From Sweltsa coloradensis (taxonomy: Eukaryota; Arthropoda; Insecta; Plecoptera; Chloroperlidae), in assembly GCA_024449915.1 (NCBI GenBank), contig JAMZAV010001289.1:62001-126000 (forward strand): 64,000 bases of DNA, in the 5' to 3' direction. Within the stretch, counting starts at the first letter, position 1. Every line of letters begins with the position of its first letter. A program made the translations under genes and the position numbers. The notes below the pieces were generated by a model that was given only the letters and a program-made list of their open reading frames with translations, searched no databases and was not told the origin of the DNA. Of this stretch, positions 21,966 to 33,236 are shown piece by piece.

Positions 21966-22497
21966 CAAACTTGAATTATCTTCATTGGGACGTTCATTCT
22001 GAGATTTGTTTGTTGTATGTCTCTCTCGTCGTGATAAGCCCGTGCTGGTCACCCTCTCCCCCCCCCCCCTATTGTCACAATTTGTCCCTAAAGTGTGACA
22101 TCCTCACCACAAATGATGTCGCAACAAATACCGCCCTGCCAGTCACCATAAGCCATTTATGTACTTGTGAAAATTTTACTTTAAAATATTTAACTCGTAG
22201 TTTAGATAAAATATTGAACATGTTTTTTACTAGTGCACACAATAGGCATAGGCCTATATAAATATATATTTTTTTACATCAGTTCAAATATGAAATTATA
22301 TAATGTGCTTGTATGGTGGATGTCACAGGAAGCATAATGTGTGATAGGATATTGGAACAAGACAAATGGCAGGGAGAATCATTTTGAGTTGTCACATTGT
22401 TCAATATATTTTTAAATGTGCGCATCGTTTTATGCAAAGAAAGGCCATTGAACAAACGAACACTGGCCGGAACTATCAGGCTGGTCTATTGAACAAA
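21966..22497. other. Unassigned sequence
   Basis: Contains a C-rich run (22058-22069) and AT-rich stretches. No gene recognised. Confidence 0.3.
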
Positions 22498-22503
22498 CCT
22501 CCA

Positions 22504-23545
22504 GGTAATTCCATGTCAAATCAACCAGGCCATTTCCCTGACCATCTCCAATTTAGATGAAACTTGGCAAATCTACTCTTACTAACATGTAGATTGATCG
22601 TGGAAAATTTTGTATTCCTGACGCGCTTAGTTTTCGAGTAACGCCCCGCACAAAAACTCAAATTTGGCGGTACCTGAATTGGTAAGTTTTAAACCGTTTG
22701 ACGTAAAAGGCTTATTTTTTTTTTTCATTAAAGAGTTTTTCTTGACAATTTAATTTATATGAATTTGAATGCATTCCTGATTGAGAAACCATGTAAAAAA
22801 TACAAATTTGTTTTGAAACCTACCCTACGAGAAAAAGTATCTTTTAAATAAAAAAAATAAAAAAAGTGTTTTTGTTTAGATGTTTTTTTAAATGTACAAA
22901 AAAGTTTGGGATGGGATGGCATTGGGATCATGATATATCACAGGGTCATGCACCAAATGTGTAAAATGTGTCAGTTTTTACCTTCCATTTGTAGTGAAAT
23001 TCAAATTTGCCGCACTTAATTTCTTTGAAAAATAAAAACGGAAGGTAAAAACTGACACATAACACACATTTGGTGCATGACCCTGTGATATATCATGATC
23101 CCAATGCCATCCCATCCCAAATTTTTTTGTGCATGTAAAAAACATCGAAACAAAAACACGTTTTTTTATTATTTAAAAGATTAGATAAGACTTTTTCTCG
23201 TAGGGTAGGTTTAAAAACAAATTTAGATTTTTTACATGGTTTCACAATTAGGAATGCATTCAAATACATATAAATTTAAATTGCCAATAAAAAACTCTTT
23301 AATTTAAAAAAAAATAGCCTTTTACGTCCAACGGTTTAAAACTTACCAATTCAGGTATGCCGCACGGCGTCCCAAATTTGAGTTTTTGAGCGGGGCGCTA
23401 CTAAAAAACTAAGCGCGTCAGGAATACAAAATTTTCCACGATCAATCTACATGTAAGTAAGAGTAGATTTGCCAAGTTTCATCAAAATCTGAGATGGTCA
23501 AGTTTTATTTCAGGCTCGGCTTGGTTGATTTGACATGGAATGACC
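22504..23545. mobile_element. Foldback (palindromic) element, 1042 bp, 6-bp TSD
   Basis: Left arm 22504-22986 and right arm 23040-23545 are inverted copies around a ~53-bp centre. The ends read GGTAATTCCATGTCAAATCA on the left and GGTCATTCCATGTCAAATCA as complement of the right. The direct repeat CCTCCA lies immediately outside both ends (22498-22503 and 23546-23551). Shared internal blocks include CAGGAATACAAAATTTTCC and CATGATATATCACAGGGTC with their inverses. It has no coding capacity; the family is not assigned. Confidence 0.88.
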
Positions 23546-23551
23546 CCTCCA

Positions 23552-24017
23552 CCTCTTGTTTACTGCAGTAACGGATGGTAAGTATGGACCAAATGCAGTG
23601 GATATAAAACAAACAAGCACCAATAAGCAAATTTTAACATCTAACCTAAAAAAAAGGGGGACGATATGGTCAAAAGATAACTTTTGTAGAAATCCACATG
23701 AAAACAGAATCAAGGGTACTGAAATTTGGATAGCAAAGGAGCATAGATCTAGCTTTAACATTTGAAATTCGAAAGGTACCATTTCGAAGCTATATGGTAA
23801 TTAAAAGATCTGATAAATGTCAGCAAGTCGAATATGCTTTTTGAGGATAAATCAAAATAGCATTCTAGTTGCACATACTAATCTCAACATGCAGTTGTTT
23901 CAAATACATAATCACACTCGGGCTATATTAAATTTGTCGGATTATAAAAAGCACATACTAATTACAAACATGTCAAAATAAAAACCTTTTTGACTTACTA
24001 TAATATGCCACGTATAC
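23552..24017. other. Unassigned sequence
   Basis: No gene, TIR or repeat recognised between the 22504-23545 palindrome and the foldback-arm copy that begins at 24018. Confidence 0.3.
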
Positions 24018-24180
24018 AAAACACTTGTAAAAATACAGCCAAACTTACACACTCAAAAGTAATGCGATCTAAAAGAAAGGCCAAGCTCATGTACCCTTCT
24101 ACATCTGCGCATTCCTAATTCATAAACGTACACTGCCCCATAACTACATCCTTGAAAAGCTTGGCACAATAGAATTTACA
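24018..24180. repeat. Diverged copy of the 42830-43202 foldback arm (left)
   Basis: Contains TACAGCCAAACTTACACACT, GGCCAAGCTCATGTACCCTT, CATAAACGTACACTGCCCCA and AAAAGCTTGGCACAATAGAA, in the same order as the left arm of the hairpin at 42830. The matching right arm, truncated, is at 25227-25320. Confidence 0.75.
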
Positions 24181-24968
24181 TAAACTAGTACGTTTAAATT
24201 AATTGGAAATACATTTTTGTAGAGCATTAAAAACCCATTAAAACAATACTTGTTTTGTTCAAATCCGATGATTACTTCTTGAGTTACAGCAATTTAAAGA
24301 ATTATTTTGGCGGCCATCTTGAGGACGCCATGACAGGTGACTTATTTGCTACCAAGCGTATCCCCCGTGAAAATAACTTTCTAAAATATGTCTTACCAGC
24401 TCCTAAAATTTTGGTTTTGGTTTCCGGCTTTTAAATATTTTTATAGTTGATGCAGCTTGTTCGACGGACTATTTGGCTATTGTGCCGATGCGCAAACAAT
24501 TGTCATTTTGGTCATATCTCCTTCAATTTTCATCGCACGGTAAAAAAATCAAAAAGTGGCTTCCACAAGACAGCCACCCGCATATTTGTTATGTCTTGAT
24601 AATTTTTCGTGAACTCGACCTAATTCAAGATTTACGGGATATTCTTGGAAGTATTGAGTTAGGCACCAGCACTATTCGTGTTTGTGACTAATATAAAAAG
24701 TAATATATGTTTTGGATATTTAGCACAAAGCATACATAGTCCCGATTATTTTAAAAAACAAAATAACAGATATACCTCTGTTGGTTCAGGTTTTACAAGC
24801 GTTTTTATGTAACAGTGTGACTTATGCCCTTTTTGCTATAGCGGAGGAAGCAAGCGTCTGTGCTTTTGGGAACTCTCTGTACGTTGGAAGAATGACAAAT
24901 GCTACATGTGTGCCAAAAATCAGCTTTAGGTTAAGGATGTTGATGTCACAATCTCTAATTCCTGGGCA
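24181..24968. other. Unassigned sequence inside the older foldback
   Basis: Contains GGCGGCCATCTTGAGG at ~24311. Open frames 24473-24691 and 24781-25074 (+) show no known domain; the latter runs into a HINE core. Confidence 0.3.
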
Positions 24969-25221
24969 ATATGAAAATCGCAATTTTACGGTTTTTTTTC
25001 GATTTTTAAAATTTCTTCGACTTATAACGCCAACATGCTTATCCGATTGTAATGATTTTTTCACTGAACCTTAATTTTATGAATTAATATATTCGTGTGA
25101 AATTTGAGTGCAATAGAAAAATTATTTCTCATGAAAATCGCAATTTTACACTTTTTTCGTTTTTAAAAAATTACGCTCATCCAACAACGCGCCTGAAAAA
25201 GCGTTTGCGTAGCTTCCTAGT
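24969..25221 (+). mobile_element. HINE-like family A fragment (3' part), plus orientation
   Basis: Starts inside a core (ATGAAAATCGCAATTTTACG), has one and a part cores, then TTACGCTCATCCAACAACGC, a GCGTTTGCG arm and TTCCTAGT at 25221. The 5' module is missing. Confidence 0.75.
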
Positions 25222-25226
25222 AGCTG

Positions 25227-25320
25227 CAAATTCTATTGTGCCAAGCTTTTCAAGGATGTATGTAGTTACTGGGCAGTCACTGAGCTCAGTGTAAGCATTG
25301 TACGTTTATGAATTATGAAT
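25227..25320. repeat. Truncated right arm of the older foldback
   Basis: AAATTCTATTGTGCCAAGCT...TTTCAAGGATGTATG...GTACGTTTATGAATTATGAA is the inverse of part of 24090-24180. It is bounded on both sides by HINE termini. Confidence 0.65.
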
Positions 25321-25910
25321 ACTAGGAAGCTTCGCAAACGCTTTTTTTAGTCGCGTTGATGGATGAGCTTTTTTAAGTTTTTAGTTGCGTGGGATATTTT
25401 TATTTTTGCAAGTGCTTTGTTTTGCTGCCTGCGCATTGTAGGTGATTGTTGTCAAGTTTCTATTGTTACTAGTCAATTTATTATTTTCCGTAAAAAACTT
25501 ATATTAAAAGCTTTACTTCTATGGATTCTGGTTAACTTTTTCAACTTTTTCTTTCAAAAGATATTTCATCACCATAACCTTAATGTCCATGTATAATATG
25601 AACGTTGAAGCCCCACCCGTTTGGTCAGAATTGGCCCAAATGGCACGAAAATATCGCACAAAAAAAACAAAAACTTATATTAAAAGCTTTATTTCTATGG
25701 ATTCTGGCTAACTTTTTCAACTTTTTCTTTCAAAAGGTACTACATCACCATAATCTTAATGTCCATGTATAATATGAACGTTGTAGCCCCACCCGTTTGG
25801 TCAGAAATGGTCCAAATGGCACGAAAATATCGCACAAAAAATCGAAAAAAATTGTAAAAGTACGATATTTATGAAAAATATTTCTTCGATTGTACCCAAA
25901 AACAATACAC
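25321..25910 (-). mobile_element. HINE-like element, family C, minus orientation, two cores
   Basis: Begins exactly at ACTAGGAAGCTTCGCAAACG (3' end) followed by TCGCGTTGATGGATGAGC. Two tandem cores (about 25495-25640 and 25672-25830) share TATGGATTCTGG(C/T)TAAC, TTTCAACTTTTTCTTTCAAA, CATCACCATAA and GCCCCACCCGTTTGGTCAGA. The core differs from families A and B, but the terminal hairpin and end motif are shared. The 5' module is not identifiable here. Confidence 0.68.
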
Positions 25911-26090
25911 CTCTAAGAGGTCCGTGAAGTTGGCACCCCCCATTCATCCGATCTCATTCAAACTCTACAAATATTTAGTGCTGAATTAGTGCTAATTTGC
26001 TGGCTTTTTAACAAAGTTTTTAGACAATGATCTGTGGGGGGTGTTGCACCCCCCATTCATCCGATCTCATTCAAACTCCACAAATGATAA
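25911..26090. repeat. Repeat with CACCCCCCATTCATCCGATC motif
   Basis: Two copies of CACCCCCCATTCATCCGATC at ~25936 and ~26048 separated by GTGCTGAATTAGTGCTAATT. Inverse copies occur at ~29385-29560. This marks a dispersed repeat joined to family C elements in both places. Confidence 0.65.
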
Positions 26091-26668
26091 TTGGAAAAGC
26101 GAAGCGAAGACTTCAATTTCACTTACCCCCCAAAAATTTAGCTCGGGTGTTTTTTTTTCTTTCTTTTTTTTCTGTTAATTCGCTCTCTGCCGGGCAAATG
26201 TCAACGGCATATGCGATCTTGCTGAAAATTGAATGGGATCTTTAAATATCTGAACTTAGACTGCCACGTTTTTGGGTACAATCAAAGAAATATTTCTCAC
26301 GAATATAGTACTTTTACTATTTTTTCGATTTTTAGTGCGATATTTTCGTGACATTTGGGTCGATTCTGACTAAACGGGTAGCTATGACGGTCATATTTCA
26401 CATGGACATTAAGGTTATGGTGATGTAGTATCCTTTGAAATGAAAAGTTGGAAAAGTTAGCCAGAATCCATAGAAATAAATGTTTTAAAATAAGCTTTTT
26501 GAGGTATTTAATAACAGTTAACATAACAATAGAAACTTGACAACAATTACCTGCAATGCGTTCAAAAAGCACTTGCAACAATGAACGGGAACCCACGGAA
26601 ACTAAAAACTTACAATAAAGCTCATCCATCAACGCGATTAAAAAATGCCGTTTGCGAAGCGGTCTAGT
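26091..26668 (+). mobile_element. HINE-like element, family C, plus orientation, near complete
   Basis: The 5' part is TTGGAAAAGCGAAGCGAAGA then CTTCAATTTCAC, CCCCC, a T/C microsatellite, CGCTCTCTGCCGGGCAAATG. It continues with a core holding GGACATTAAGGTTATGGTGA and ends GCTCATCCATCAACGCG...GCCGTTTGCGAAGCGGTCTAGT at 26668. Confidence 0.7.
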
Positions 26669-26680
26669 TAGTGTGATTGA

Positions 26681-26905
26681 ATTTAAGTCTTCGCTTCGTT
26701 CATCCAAAAATAAATTTCCCCAATCTAGTTTCACGCCTCAACGGTGGCAATGAAGAATTGTTAAGGGGGAGTTTGGATGAGCGAAGCGAAGACTTCAATT
26801 TCACTAACCCCCCTTCCCGTCCAAAAAAATTATCTCTGTTTTTTTTTTGTATTTGTCTGTTTGTTTCCGCTCTACCGGGAGACATTGCGATTGTTCTTTT
26901 CCCAA
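26681..26905. mobile_element. Two facing family C 5' ends
   Basis: A minus-strand 5' end (AAGTCTTCGCTTCGTTCATC to 26707) faces a plus-strand 5' module starting 26773 (TTGGATGAGCGAAGCGAAGA, CTTCAATTTCACTAACCCCC, T-run, TTGTCTGTTTGTTTCCGCTC, TACCGGGAGACATTGCG). Neither continues into a full element. Confidence 0.6.
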
Positions 26906-27532
26906 TGTGTCAGTTGAAAAAAGCTACTGATAATTTTTTATCTTTTCACAGAAATATAAGCAATCCATCTCAAATTTTTGCTAGATCCTGATCTTTTAGA
27001 AGTAGGCCTATAAATACGAGTGACATTGATGGGAAGTTTTAGTTTTCTTTATTTATAACATAATTTGTTGGGTTTTTTGAGATTGTATAGGCATAGGCTG
27101 TATTTTCAACAGAAACATTTGAAGTTGTTTTGATTTTCAGATCTAAATAGTTCACATTAGACTTGCATTTCATTTAGAAAACCCTTTCTTGTACCCAAGA
27201 CATGGGAAAAAATCTAGTATTTGTATGACATTTAGCTTCAAAAGTGTGTGCTTCAAAAGTTTGTTATTTTGATTCTTAGCCAAATGTCAATATTATGGTT
27301 TTCACTTTTTTGAAAGGGAGAATAAGGGCAATGAAAGACCGATTTCGATTTTACATGACAATACAATTTATTTTAACTCATAATGGCTGAGCGTTGTACC
27401 GTATGCAAGTGAAGATAAACAATAACATCAAGAGTTAGGTGGCTGCGTTTGTGAAGATTTTTTTTTATCGGAAGGTTTAAATATCAGCTATGGAGACAAC
27501 AAGTCCGTGCTTTTGGGCATTTAATCCTGTCA
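26906..27532. other. Unassigned sequence
   Basis: No supported feature. Confidence 0.3.
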
Positions 27533-28395
27533 AATAAGAATTTTTGGAGGAAAAAATTGCGATGTCGCTGAATTTTTGCAGAGACCTTTCCCTTTTATAA
27601 TTTTTAATCAACATACTAAAACTCCCCTACAATCGGACTGGAGCTTTGGCCGCCATATTGGAAAATAGTGGCCAAAAAGTGTTGGTTATCAAATATCTCC
27701 AAATTTGGGTTTGGGGGTAGACAAAATGTCGCATTAGCAAAAATATTCCCCATTCAATTCCCCACAAAACAGGTGTCTTTATAGTTTTGGTAGGGGGAAG
27801 GGTTACGTCACACAATCGTGGTTATGTGTTTTCTTATTGGAGTACCAGCTGATTTCATAATTTTCACACCCAGCATCAAACAATTCCCAGTAAATCCGTA
27901 AGAAAAATCGATTAAAATACAAAAGGACCTTTGTACGGGGTTCATGAAAGCTTCCATTATATTTAAAAAATCAGGTCTGCGAAATCAGATTTTGCATTTA
28001 CCCCGGAATTTGGGTTTTTCCATCATTGGCATTTCCTCAAAAATGCCATATTTGACGGTCCATTTAAGCCCCTAAAAAGCTTTGGGGAGGAAAAATTATT
28101 TCTATCACATTGCAATGACTTAAATAATGATCCGATTAAAACCCAATGTTTAAATCCAATATGGCTCCCAATTCCTAATATTCACAATATGAATACTGTT
28201 TTCGTGCTGTTTTTACGTGCACTCTTTTTGTTACATCGTTCACTTTGATGTTGTGGATATTAGGAATTATCAGCCATATTGGATTTAAACTTTAGTTGAT
28301 ATCTCATCGTTATTCAAGTCATTGCAATGTGCATAGAAATAATTTTTCCTCCAATGCTATTTAGTGCTTAATAATGGACCGTCAAATATAGCATT
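27533..28395. mobile_element. Truncated copy of the 50600-51978 foldback element
   Basis: Starts AATCCTGTCAAATAAGAA, then TTGCGATGTCGCTGAATTTT, and the complete left arm and loop with CCGCCATATTGG, GCTTCCATTATATTTAAAAA and CATCAAAGTG-type blocks. The right arm follows only as far as ATGGACCGTCAAATATAGCA, so about two thirds of it is lost. Confidence 0.85.
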
Positions 28396-28644
28396 ATATA
28401 GCAACGGCCAAATAGATTGAGCTGAAATTTTAAACACACATCCGTGACCAGGTAACTGAGAACTGCTAACAAAATGAGCAATATCTGTTGCGATTTAAGC
28501 TCACAAGAAATAAAAACGTGAAAAATGTGAACTTAGATTGCAAATGTTTAAAATACCCATCAGTAAAATAGAACACAGCCTGTGAAAGTTTGCGATCAGA
28601 TGAACCAAAAGTAAATGTTTATTATTTTGTTTTCATTATGCAAG
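28396..28644. other. Unassigned sequence preceding a candidate exon
   Basis: AT-rich; its last ~35 bases are pyrimidine-rich ending CAAG, compatible with a splice acceptor. Confidence 0.3.
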
Positions 28645-28772
28645 GCTTCTGTCATTCTGTAAATGATGCTGGGCCATTGCTGGCTATCAAGGATACTATA
28701 ATACACTTCGTTTGGGCTGGTGATGATCTACAAGAAACAGTGCGACGTATTTTATCTCGCAAACAGCAGCTG
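28645..28772 (+). CDS. Candidate internal exon of an unidentified gene
   Basis: A 128-bp stretch bounded by a pyrimidine-rich AG (TTTTGTTTTCATTATGCAAG, ending 28644) and a consensus donor GTAAGT (28773-28778). It encodes 42 codons in one open frame containing SVNDAGPLLAIKDTIIHFVW and AGDDLQETVRRILSRKQQL. The peptide has balanced, non-repetitive composition with an amphipathic C-terminal helix, unlike the translated shadows of the surrounding repeats. I do not recognise the family. The entry phase is 2 bases and the exit is in phase 0. It could also be a fragment of a transposon protein. Confidence 0.42.
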
Positions 28773-29330
28773 GTAAGTAGGGTAGCATATTACTTTCCGA
28801 AACTAGAATGCGAGCTCTGGCAGTCGTTGTCGGGGACCCCCCATATTCTCTGACGACCTTCCCAACGACGACGACCAGGACAAACCGAACGATGACAAAG
28901 ACGATGACGACCACGACGCGAAAAACCCCCCCCTTTTCTTTCACCTTTACCAGTGGTTTTCTGACCAGCACCAGCATGGGTTTTTCCTCCCTATATCCTC
29001 TAGGAAAGTGTGGTGATTTTTGACCTAGCGGTTGTCGCACCCTTAATCCAAACTAAACGGGGACGTATGGGACCACCCCTTTTTTCATAATAGGACGACG
29101 ACAAACGGTTGACGCCCCCTGAAACCACAAAATTATAAACCACATTCTCTTTTTCGCCTAGGCCCAAATATTTTATTTTTTTTAGTTTTTTGGTTAAGGA
29201 CGCGTCAACCGTTAGGTCATAATGCACGACTCTAGCCTAGGGGAGGGGAGGAGGGGCCCATGCTGGTCAGAATCAGCCATAAACGTGGAAACTATATCAC
29301 TCAGTGACCATTAGAGGGTTGAATGTCCCT
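28773..29330. other. Unassigned region with a GACGACGA-type segment
   Basis: GC-richer stretch with ACGACGACC/GATGACGAC simple repeats (28863-28920), then unique sequence. No gene supported. Confidence 0.35.
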
Positions 29331-29738
29331 TAAGATTTTTTCTGCACTAATTAGCACTAATTTAACACTAAATATTTATTGTGGAGTTTGAATGAGATCG
29401 GATGAATGGGGGGCGCTGCACCCCCCATAGACATTGTTAAATAACTTTGTTAATAAGGCAGCACTAATTCTGGGATGAACGGAACTAATTAGCACTAATT
29501 CAGCACTAAATATTTGTAGAGTTTGAATGAGATCGGATGAATGGGGGGTGCCAACTTCACGGACCTACCTCTAAGTTCAGAGAAAACAAAGGTCAATTTT
29601 CATCAAGATCGCATATGCCGTTTGCCCGGGATCGAGCGAACAAACAGACAGAAAGAGAAAAAAACACCCGAGCTAAATTTTTTTTTTGGGGGGGGTCAGT
29701 GAAATTGAAGTCTTCGCTTCACTCGCTACGCTCAACCA
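29331..29738 (-). mobile_element. Family C-like 5' module plus associated repeat
   Basis: GATCGGATGAATGGGGGG at ~29396 and ~29532 is the inverse of the motif at 25936. It is followed by ATCAAGATCGCATATGCCG, TTTGCCCGGGATCGAGCG, an AAACAGACAGAAAGAGA microsatellite, a G-run, and GAAGTCTTCGCTTC...CTACGCTCAACC, a family C 5' end on the minus strand. Confidence 0.6.
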
Positions 29739-29744
29739 AAAATC

Positions 29745-31846
29745 ATTACCAAGTCGAAGAAATTTTTTACAAAACGGAAAAAAAGGAATTTTTAAAATCG
29801 TAAAATTGCGAAATAATAATAATAATGAGAAATAATTTTTCGATTGCGCTAAAAAACGTGGCAGTTCTAAGTTCAGAGAATTCGAAGGCCTCCAGAAAAT
29901 TTCATCGCAATTGGAGTATCGGTTTAGCCGGAATCGTGTTAACAAACACACAAAAATACAAACAGAAAAGAAAGAAAGAAAGAAAGAAAAAATACATTCC
30001 GGATTTTTTTCTCCAGTGTAGTAGAATGGAATCTTCGTTTTGCTCGCTACGCTCATCCAAAAATATGTCATGGCCCTAAAAATTGCTTTTACTAGGAAAA
30101 CGCTTAAGTCCCGCCGCGTTGTTGGATGAGCGTAATTGGTGCATTGAGCTGCCATGTGTTATGCGGATTTTCTGTTGTGCTGTGAAAAAATCATTACTAA
30201 AATGAAGATTTAAAAAAAAAATATTAATCGTAATTTTAAAAAGGAAAAATCGTAGTATTGAAATTTTAATAAGAAATAATTATTCGATTGCGCACAAATT
30301 TTACACGAATATATTCATTCATAAAATTAAGGTTCTGTGACAAAATCATTACAATAGGATAAAGCATGTAGGTGTTATAAGTCAAAGAATTGTTTTAAAC
30401 TAGGAAAACGCCTTAAGTCCCGCCGCGTTGTTGGATGAGCGTAATTGGTGCATTGAGCTGCCATGTGTCATGCGGATTTTCTGTTGTTCTGTGAAAAATT
30501 ATTACTAAGTCGAAGGAATTTTTTTAATTAAATTAAATTAAATACAAAGTTAACTTTATTTTTTATTTTTTTTATAAATCGAAATTTATAAAAAATTGTA
30601 AAATTGCGATTTTCATAAGAAATAATTATTCGATTGCGCTCAAATTTTACACGAATATATTAATTCATAAAATTAAGGTTCTGTAAAAAAATCATTACAA
30701 TAGGATAAAGCATTTAGATCAAAGAATTGTTTTAAAAAAGAAAAAAACTCTAATTTCGATTTTCATGAGAAATAATTTTACGATTGCGCTCAAATTTCAC
30801 ACGAATATCTTAATTCATGAAATTAAGGTTCTGTAAAAAAACCATTAAAATCGGATTAAGCATGTGGGTGTTGAAGTCGAAGTGTGAAGTCGAAGAATTT
30901 TTTTAAAAATCGAAAAAAATCGTAAAATTGCGATTTTCATGAGAAATAATTTTTCGACTGCGCTCAAAAACGTGGCAGTTCTAAGTTCAAAGATTTCGAA
31001 GGCCTCCATACAATTTCATTGAAATTGGAGTATCGGTTTAGCCGGAATCGTGTTAACAAACACACAATGATACACACAAAAAAAAGAAAAATAAAATAAA
31101 AAACCATTCCGGATTTTTTTCTCCAGTGTAGTGAAATGGAATCTTCGCTTCACTCGCCACGCTCATCCAAAAAAAAACGTAGAATTTCGATCTTCATGAG
31201 AAAAAGTTTTTCGATTGCGCTCAAATTTCACACGAATACCTAAATTCATCAAATTAAGGCTCTGTTAAAAAATCATTAAAATCGGATAAAGCATAGGTGT
31301 TATAAGCACAAGAATTTTTTTAAAAATCGAAAAAAAATCGTAAAATTGCGATTTTAATGAGAAATAATTTTCCAATTGCGCTCAAAAACGTGGCAGTTCT
31401 AAGTTCAGAGATTTCGAAGGCCTCCATAAAATTTCATTGTAATTGGAGTATCGGTTTAGACGGAATCGTGTTAACAAACACACAATTATACATACAAAAA
31501 AAAAGAAAAAAGAAAAAAAAACATTCCGGATTTTTTTCTCCAGTGTAGTGAAATGGAATCTTCGCTCGCTCGCTACGCTCATCCAAAAATAAAAAAACGT
31601 AGAATTTCGATTTTCATGAGAAAAAGATTTTCGATTGCGCTCAAATTTCACACGAATACCTTAATTCATAAAATTAAGGCTCTGTGAAAAAATCATTAAA
31701 ATCGGATAAAGCTTGTAGGTGTTATAAGCTGTAGAATTTTTTTAAAAATCGAAAAAAATCGTAAAATTGCGATTTTAATGAGAAATAATTTTCCGATTGC
31801 GCTCAAAAACGTGGCAGTTCTAAGTTCAGAGATTTCGAAGGCCTCC
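29745..31846 (-). mobile_element. Concatemer of HINE-like family A units, minus orientation
   Basis: Several head-to-tail units share orientation. 5' ends (CTACGCTCATCCAA or CCACGCTCATCCAA) occur at 30060, 31170 and 31585. 3' ends (ACTAGGAAAACGC) occur at 30091 and 30399. The unit 31177-31585 is repeated almost exactly from 31586 on, up to the palindrome inserted at 31847. Tandem concatemers are expected from rolling-circle transposition. The array also continues after the palindrome (32777-32881). Confidence 0.75.
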
Positions 31847-32776
31847 TGACGACTTGAATTGTACCCGCCTCCTGACGTCACGAGGCAACATGGCGGAATT
31901 AGTGGGTATAAATCCTCATTTCGCAAGTTGACGCCTGCTTCACGGCGCAACACTTATCACGCTCTAACTTTTATTCTATTCATTATTTGGACAATAGTAA
32001 AATGAATAATATTTAGCAAATATATCATTCTTTGTAATAGCGATTATTTCGATTTTTTGACACAGTCGTTAGCTTGTTATAACAATGTACGCATCATTCA
32101 TGTGAAAATTATCAATAACTAAAGTTTTCTCAATAATTTATTTGACAAAAAACTACTGATCGGATTTCGACAAGACCTCTTTAAAAATATGCACCAGACT
32201 TTTTAGACAAGAAATAAACTACTTTCTAGATAGGAAGTGCACTGAACGAAACTTTGCAGCATAGAGTAATATGCAGGGTATGTGTTTTTATCTAAAATAC
32301 GCACTCTTGACGTGCGGATGAGCCGTGAAAAAGTGCACGCTGCATATTACTCTATGCTGTAAATTTTCGTTCAGTGCACAATCTATCTAGAAAGTTTGTT
32401 TATTTCTTGTCTAAACAGTCTGATGCATTTTTACAAAGAATCCTTGTCGAAATCCGATCAGTAGTTTTTTGTCAAATTAATTAATGAGAAAACTTAAGTC
32501 ATTGATAATTTTCACTTGTGTGATGCGTACATTGTTATAACAAGCTAACGACTTGGTCAAAAAAATCGAAATAATCGCTATTACAAGGAATGATATGTTT
32601 GCTAAATGTAAATATTATTCATTTAAGTGTTGTCTAAATAATGAATAGAATAAAAGTTAGAGCGTGATAAGTGATGCGCCGTTCAGCAGGCGCCAGCTTG
32701 CGAAATAAGGATTTATACCCAATACTAGTCACGTGACCTATCGATCGTTTTAAGCTCCGCCCATTTCGAGTTGTCA
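31847..32776. mobile_element. Foldback (palindromic) element, 930 bp, inside a HINE copy
   Basis: Left arm 31847-32276 and right arm 32340-32776 are inverted copies around a 63-bp centre. The ends read TGACGACTTGAA (left) and TGACAACTCGAA (complement of right). Shared blocks include GGGTATAAATCC, CTTATCACGCTCTAACTTTT, TTGTTATAACAATGTACGC and CAGCATAGAGTAATATGCAG. The HINE is interrupted after GGCCTCC and resumes at AACAAACACACA, so about 50-60 bp of the usual HINE sequence is absent at the junction. Confidence 0.85.
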
Positions 32777-32881
32777 AACAAACACACAATAATACAAAAA
32801 GAAAAAAAGGAAAACATTCCGGATTTTTTTCTCTAGTGTAGTGAAATGGAATCTTCGCTTCGCTCGCTACGCTCATCCAAT
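32777..32881 (-). mobile_element. 5' remainder of the HINE interrupted by the palindrome
   Basis: AACAAACACACAATAATACA, CATTCCGGATTTTTTTCTC, CTTCGCTTCGCTCGCTACGC then TCATCCAA: the family A 5' module on the minus strand. Confidence 0.8.
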
Positions 32882-33236
32882 TTTTGTGAAGTTTCTATAG
32901 TTACTTGTTATAATATGCCTGCAGAAAGCTAATATAAAAACCTTTATTCCGATACCTTCCAGCTAACATTTTCAACTTTTTCTTGAAAAAGCACTACCTC
33001 AGTATTACCTTAAAATCCTTGTAAAATATGAACGTTGTTGCCCCACCCATTTGGTCAAAATCGCTGGCCAATTGAAACTAATTAATTAGATTTGTTTCAA
33101 AGCATGTTGTCACCCAGAAGGAATGGTCGCACCCCAATCAAATTTGTCATATATGTTGTCAATTGTCATGTACCTAAATCCTCCCCCCGGCCCCGATTTT
33201 GACAGTTTTTAAGTTAATAACACTTTTCACGATATT
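32882..33236. repeat. Family C core fragment and associated repeat
   Basis: Contains AGCTAACATTTTCAACTTTT, AAAATATGAACGTTGTTGCC, CCACCCATTTGGTC, followed by CAGAAGGAATGGTCGCACC and CCCCGATTTTGACAGTTTTT. The same succession is found at 34970-35150 and 45770-46140, so it is a compound dispersed repeat. Confidence 0.6.

Noticed and set aside
24473..25074. Two adjacent open frames resembling a small gene
   Set aside because: No domain, no splice context; the second runs into a HINE core and the pair lies between arms of an old foldback repeat.
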